Part shown: one piece after another, positions 52,363 to 55,943 of the stretch
Position numbering within the stretch: position 1 is the stretch's first letter
Layout of the letters: every line of letters starts with the position of its first letter
Origin: an uncultured Selenomonadaceae bacterium
GTDB taxonomy: Bacteria; Bacillota; Negativicutes; Selenomonadales; Selenomonadaceae
Assembly (NCBI GenBank): GCA_905234235.1
Contig: CAJOHN010000009.1
Coordinates: forward strand, 1-55,943
DNA: 55,943 nt
Reading direction: 5' to 3'
Notes under the pieces: model-generated
What the model saw: the letters and a program-made list of their open reading frames with translations, nothing else
What the model was told of the DNA's origin: nothing
Database searches by the model: none
Translations under genes and position numbers: made by a program

Positions 52363-53375
52363 GCCTGCGACGCCTCAACAAATTTTTTAAGCGTATCAAG
52401 AGCCTTGCCGCCGTCGATAAGTTCAGCCGCCAGTTCGACGCCCGATTTAAAACTATCAGCCTTGCCGCCGATGTAAAGAGCCGCGCCCGCGTTCAAGAGC
52501 ACAGCGTTTCTTTTATGTCCTTTCTCGCCGCGCAGAATCGAACGAGTTATATTTGCATTTTCTTCGGGGTCGCCGCCGCGTAAATCTTCTTTTGTGCAAC
52601 GTTCAAAGCCGAACTCTTCCGGCGTGATAACAAAATTTTTAACCCAGCCATCGTTAATCTCACAAATGGAAGTCGGCGCGCTTAAAGAAATTTCGTCGAG
52701 CTTATCCTGCCCGTAAACAACCATACCGCGCTTGACACCAAGACTAATCAAAACCTGCGCGAGCGGCGCGACGAGGTATTCATCATAAACGCCGAGAATT
52801 TGCATGGAAGGTTTGCCGGGATTTGTAAGCGGGCCAAGAATGTTAAAAACCGTCCTGAAGCCGAGTTCCTTACGAATCGCGCCGACGTATTTCATTGAGC
52901 TGTGATATTTCTGCGCGAAGAAAAAGCAAATCCCAACTTCGCTAAGGAGTTCGCGGCATTTTTCGGGCGATTGATTAATGTTGACGCCGAGAGCCTCCAA
53001 GCAATCAGCGGCACCACATTTTGAGGAAGCGGCGCGGTTGCCGTGTTTAGCGACTTTCATACCGCCAGCCGCCGCGATTATCGCTGAAGTCGTCGAGATG
53101 TTAAAGCTGTGCGAATTATCTCCGCCCGTCCCGACAATCTCGAAAAGTTCCATGCCCGTATCAACAGCCGTCGCATGGGAACGCATCGCCGCCGCGCAAC
53201 CCGCAATTTCATCAGTCGTTTCAGCACGAGCATTCTTCGTCGACAGCGCAGATAAAAACGCCGCATTTTGAGTAGGAGAAGTTTCGCCGCTCATAATTTC
53301 ATTCATAACGGCAAATGCCTCGTCGAAAGTCAAATCCTCCTTGTTCACGATTTTAACGATAGCTTCTTTAATCAT
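52359..53375 (-). CDS. trpD: Anthranilate phosphoribosyltransferase
   Basis: 338 residues. The PRPP site is [20 protein letters not shown] and [21 protein letters not shown], and [12 protein letters not shown] is a further family signature. It uses PRPP, made by prs in this window, and anthranilate. It is the first trp gene here; trpE and trpG are not upstream, where glycosyltransferases stand 21 nt away in the same direction. AAAGGAG precedes the ATG. Confidence 0.96.
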   Translation of the reverse strand: MIKEAIVKIVNKEDLTFDEAFAVMNEIMSGETSPTQNAAFLSALSTKNARAETTDEIAGCAAAMRSHATAVDTGMELFEIVGTGGDNSHSFNISTTSAIIAAAGGMKVAKHGNRAASSKCGAADCLEALGVNINQSPEKCRELLSEVGICFFFAQKYHSSMKYVGAIRKELGFRTVFNILGPLTNPGKPSMQILGVYDEYLVAPLAQVLISLGVKRGMVVYGQDKLDEISLSAPTSICEINDGWVKNFVITPEEFGFERCTKEDLRGGDPEENANITRSILRGEKGHKRNAVLLNAGAALYIGGKADSFKSGVELAAELIDGGKALDTLKKFVEASQA

Positions 53376-53396
53376 TCAAAAAACTCCTTTAAAACT

Positions 53397-54521
53397 TTAC
53401 TGCTCTATATTCTTTTGCTTTTTTAAGCGTTCATTTTCAGCCTCTAATTCCTTAAGGCGGCTCCAAGAATTTTTTACATCAGCCAAAAGGTAAGCGGCAA
53501 GCGGCGCATTGTCGGCGTTAAAAAATTGCTTGATTATCGGATAAACCTCGCCGGTACGATTTTGGTCGTAAGATAAATTTTGATTTATATGCACGTTAAA
53601 CCTAAAGAAAAATTCAAAGACAGCCGTTTTATATTCCGCGTGCTGTTGGAAAAACGGAATCTGATTCACAATCTTATTGAGTTCGTTAATGCCGCTGTTT
53701 ATAATCGTCAGCCACTTTTGAAGATATTCCTTGCTGTTGTGACTGTGAGCCGTGCGCATTGTCGAGCCGATACGCGCCCTTATGATGTAAATCACATTCG
53801 GCACGGACAAAAAATTTTTAGCCAAACAAAGACACTTAAACAGAAATATCTGATCCTCATTGGCGACCATATCGGGAAAAGATATGTTATTGTTCATCAA
53901 AAATTTGCGGTTACAGAAATTTGTACAATTCGGCATTCGATATTCAAACTTCACCCAATTTTTTATGCGCTCCTCTAAATTATCGGACTCAAGTACCGGC
54001 GCAGGTAAGGGCTCCGGCGCAAACCAATGCGTTGTATATTTCCACTTGGAAGGCTCCAAATTTTCGGGATTAGTAATTTCCGCAACGTCACTAAAGCGCG
54101 GGTCGTCAACTCTCAAAGCCTTTCCTTTGAACGCCGCGAACGTATTATTTATATGAACAATATCCGCTTGATACTCTTCGGCGAGCGTCGTCAATTCTTC
54201 AAGCGCGGTTTTTGTAAAAAGGTCGTCAGAATCAAGGAAGGCGATATACTTCCCGCAAGCCGCTCTAATCCCGACGTTGCGCGGAATGCCCGGTCTGCCC
54301 GTATTCTTCGGCATTTTAAGGATGTGAAGCCGCCCGCCAAATCTTTCCTTAAAACCTTCGACAACCTTAACTGAATTATCGGTAGAGCAATCGTCTATCA
54401 CGATGACTTCAAAATTTTTCATCGTCTGATAAAGGAGGCTTTCGAGAGTTTGCGGGATAAATTTTGCCGAATTGTACATCGGGATAATAACGCTCACGAG
54501 CGGGATTTTTTCCGTTGGCAT
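53397..54521 (-). CDS. Family 2 glycosyltransferase (GT-A), tandem copy 1
   Basis: 374 residues. The GT2 start (PLVSVIIPMYNSAKFIPQTLESLL) is followed by VIDDCSTDNS and the DxD-like FLDSDD. The middle region is specific to this set. The C-terminus has an FNADNAPLAAYL box and a leucine-zipper-like coiled coil (RLKELEAENERLKK). The donor and acceptor are unknown; surface glycan or flagellin glycosylation is possible. ATG 54521 follows AGGAGGTGAC. It lies between two paralogues upstream and trpD downstream, which it may share a transcript with. Confidence 0.88.
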   Translation of the reverse strand: MPTEKIPLVSVIIPMYNSAKFIPQTLESLLYQTMKNFEVIVIDDCSTDNSVKVVEGFKERFGGRLHILKMPKNTGRPGIPRNVGIRAACGKYIAFLDSDDLFTKTALEELTTLAEEYQADIVHINNTFAAFKGKALRVDDPRFSDVAEITNPENLEPSKWKYTTHWFAPEPLPAPVLESDNLEERIKNWVKFEYRMPNCTNFCNRKFLMNNNISFPDMVANEDQIFLFKCLCLAKNFLSVPNVIYIIRARIGSTMRTAHSHNSKEYLQKWLTIINSGINELNKIVNQIPFFQQHAEYKTAVFEFFFRFNVHINQNLSYDQNRTGEVYPIIKQFFNADNAPLAAYLLADVKNSWSRLKELEAENERLKKQKNIEQ

Positions 54522-54540
54522 AAAGTCACCTCCTATAACG

Positions 54541-55797
54541 TTAGAATTCTTTAAGCTTTTCGTTCTCGGCTTCCAACTGCTTAATTTGGCGTTGGTAATC
54601 ATTCAACAAGCCGAAAAGATACGAACATAACGCGGCATCAGCGGGATTAAATTCCTTTTCAACAAACTTATTCAGTTCAAACGCGGGGAATTGCTCGTAA
54701 TCAAAACGCAAATGCTTCGCAACGTTCAAAATCTGCTCAAAAATAAATTCCAACATGGAATAATGCAAATCTTTATTGGCTTGGAAGAAGGGCACCGTAC
54801 TCATAAAATCATCAAACGCATTGAAATTCCCATTCAAAACGCGCAACCATTTGGAGAAATATTTTTCACGGTCGAACGGCTCCGGCTCAGTCATTAGCGC
54901 ATTCGCGTGCGTGCGGACGATATAAAAAGCATTCGGGATTCGTAAATATTTTTCCGCTAAACAAAGCGCGGCAAAGTTGAAAAACATCGACTCGTAAAGG
55001 GGCGTTTCGGCAAAGATAATTTGGTTGCTCATCAGAAAATCGCGCTTGCAAAAAGAAGAATACGTATCCCAACTGTAACGCCGATTCATCCAATCCTGTA
55101 CGCGCGTCCCAATGTCATCGTCAGCAAAGAAGGCACGTTTAACACTGGCAATGTTCTCGCTTTTCGAGTTCGCAAAATTAAAACATTTATCCGTATGAAC
55201 AACATCCGCTTGAGATTTTTCCGCGAGATTCGTCAGCTCTTCAAGTGCAGTTTTAGTGTACATGTCATCGGCGTCTAGGAAAGCAATATATTTTCCGCAA
55301 GAAATTTGCATTCCAAAGTTTCGAGGAACACCGGGCGTTCCACTATTTTCGGGAAGAGAGACAATTTGAAGCCGCCCGTCGAATTTCTCTTCAAAACTTT
55401 TAACAACTTCGACGCTGTTATCAGTAGAGCCGTCATCGACGACAACGACTTCAAAATCTTGCATGGTTTGATTAAGCAAACTTTCGAGGGCTTGCGCGAT
55501 AAACATTGCCGCGTTGTACATCGGGATAATAACGGACACGAGCGGAATATTACTCGTTTCAATTTCGACGGCTGAGGTTGCTTCCTCTTGCGAAATGTCA
55601 TCATCATCCGCATTTTCGACGATAGCCATTGCGTCATCCTGCTGAGTATCATCGACGGCGATTGTATCGTCTTGTTGATTATTATCAGCGACGAAATTAT
55701 CAGTGATTGCGTTTGCCATTTTTTGGCGGTGTTTATCTTTAGCGATTGCGGCTGTTATTCTTGCCTTGCGTCGCTTATCTTTATCTTTTTTGGACAT
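54541..55797 (-). CDS. Family 2 glycosyltransferase (GT-A), tandem copy 2 with acidic N-terminal extension
   Basis: 418 residues. A very basic first 30 residues (KKDKDKRRKARI) and an acidic, Asp/Gln-rich linker with near repeats (QQDDTIAVDD, QQDDAMAIVE) precede the GT2 domain (PLVSVIIPMYNAAMFIAQALESLL, VVDDGSTDNS, FLDADD). The same C-terminal box (FNPADAALCSYLF) and coiled coil (QLEAENEKLK) close it. The extension is absent from copy 1. It starts 15 nt after the end of copy 3. Confidence 0.88.
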   Translation of the reverse strand: MSKKDKDKRRKARITAAIAKDKHRQKMANAITDNFVADNNQQDDTIAVDDTQQDDAMAIVENADDDDISQEEATSAVEIETSNIPLVSVIIPMYNAAMFIAQALESLLNQTMQDFEVVVVDDGSTDNSVEVVKSFEEKFDGRLQIVSLPENSGTPGVPRNFGMQISCGKYIAFLDADDMYTKTALEELTNLAEKSQADVVHTDKCFNFANSKSENIASVKRAFFADDDIGTRVQDWMNRRYSWDTYSSFCKRDFLMSNQIIFAETPLYESMFFNFAALCLAEKYLRIPNAFYIVRTHANALMTEPEPFDREKYFSKWLRVLNGNFNAFDDFMSTVPFFQANKDLHYSMLEFIFEQILNVAKHLRFDYEQFPAFELNKFVEKEFNPADAALCSYLFGLLNDYQRQIKQLEAENEKLKEF

Positions 55798-55812
55798 TAA
55801 ATCACTTCTCTC

Positions 55813-55943
55813 TTACATGGTTTGAACTTTTTTCAACACCCTGTTTTCCAGCTCCAACTCTTTGAATCGGATTCGATGAACATTAACGGTATTGAACAAA
55901 TATGCGGCAAGTGCTGCGTTATCTGCATTAAATTCTTTCTTGA
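55813..55943 (-). CDS. Glycosyltransferase-like C-terminus, tandem copy 3 (partial)
   Basis: The last 42 codons of a further paralogue enter from the right edge. They carry the same FNADNAALAAYLF box and a final coiled coil (RFKELELENRVLKK), ending at TAA (55813-55815). The catalytic part is outside the window. Confidence 0.75.
   Translation of the reverse strand, partial: KKEFNADNAALAAYLFNTVNVHRIRFKELELENRVLKKVQTM

Larger units (their letters stand above)
3067..52535. repeat. Dispersed octamer CTGCGCGG / CCGCGCAG, about 57 copies
   Basis: By eye I count 30 copies as CTGCGCGG and 27 as CCGCGCAG on the plus strand between these limits. In 25 the motif extends to AAYCTGCGCGG (16 with AAT, 9 with AAC). 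Examples of the long form: 6758, 7868, 18901, 20060, 28781, 29033, 30015, 31430, 34262, 47478 and 52033 (plus orientation), and cores at 3067, 4045, 12811, 13030, 15731, 18608, 21391, 35059, 38858 and 51300 (minus orientation). Copies fall in different reading frames and some lie between genes. They are absent from the flagellins, prs, pckA and the glycosyltransferases. Confidence 0.85.

Noticed and set aside
3067-52535. The octamer as Chi or KOPS site
   Set aside because: Orientation is balanced (30 versus 27) and follows neither gene strand nor one direction; such sites are strongly skewed. Not excluded until the whole chromosome is viewed.
2800-55943. Very frequent AAAATTTT/GAAAAATTT runs
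   Set aside because: Mostly explained by Lys-Ile-Phe-Asn codons in coding frames; no constant flanks.
1-55943. CRISPR arrays, IS elements, prophage, integrase or attachment sites
   Set aside because: I looked for regularly spaced repeats, transposase motifs and terminal repeats and saw none.

Overview
The window looks like chromosome from a motile, diderm anaerobe of the Firmicutes, most likely Negativicutes (Selenomonadales-like). This is an inference. It rests on tandem flagellins together with outer-surface polysaccharide genes (a Wzy/WaaL-type membrane protein), Firmicutes gene orders (tRNA-Ser, dnaX-ybaB-recR; ispE-GntR-glmU-prs; pyrK-pyrD), and catabolic genes typical of amino-acid users (diaminopropionate ammonia-lyase, GltS, ATP-dependent PEP carboxykinase). 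Packing is tight, with many 4-nt ATGA overlaps, clear GGAGG-type ribosome sites and frequent TTG/GTG starts. No phage, IS element or CRISPR array is visible.

Layout. 1-1.85 kb: end of one flagellin and a complete second one, each with a terminator. 1.86-8.4 kb: LysR regulator divergent from gltX, then a redox/surface group (broken aldo-keto reductase, SDR, lipoprotein flavodoxin, secreted hydrolase, O-acetyltransferase). 8.4-18.8 kb: housekeeping (lepA, ybaK, tRNA-Ser, a structured terminated RNA, dnaX-ybaB-recR), then galU followed by an amino-acid block (diaminopropionate lyase, an orphan TAXI binding protein, GltS, a small protein). 18.8-29.6 kb, minus strand: ispE-gntR-glmU-DUF1919-prs-htpG, a terminator, then pyrK-radical SAM-pyrD-O-antigen ligase/polymerase. 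This pyrD carries an extra N-terminal DUF4145-like domain, and the ligase is out of frame at an A9 tract. 29.7-32.0 kb: carD and uvrC. 32.0-32.4 kb: a compact locus with the architecture of a type I toxin-antitoxin module. 32.4-40.6 kb: rnhA, AEC transporter, ndk, aldo-keto reductase, and a five-gene nickel/peptide-type ABC importer with a methyltransferase. 40.7-46.6 kb: Tat-exported DUF362 protein, GT51 glycosyltransferase, a frameshifted chimeric polysaccharide gene, larC, pckA. 46.7-48.6 kb: an HNH homing-type endonuclease and a wrecked AGCS symporter containing a second truncated copy. 48.6-53.4 kb: rnz, hypC, trpDCFB (no trpA or trpEG here). 53.4 kb to end: three tandem paralogous family-2 glycosyltransferases.

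The observations I rate highest are: (1) the octamer CTGCGCGG/CCGCGCAG, counted by eye 57 times (about 1 per kb), in both orientations and several reading frames, often extended to AAYCTGCGCGG, with a density like that of DNA uptake sequences; (2) the type I toxin-antitoxin-like locus at 32045-32350, with opposed promoters, a Shine-Dalgarno-hiding hairpin, a 25-residue hydrophobic peptide, an 11-bp fold-back repeat and a terminated antisense RNA; (3) the DUF4145-PyrD fusion; (4) homopolymer frameshifts in two surface-polysaccharide genes.
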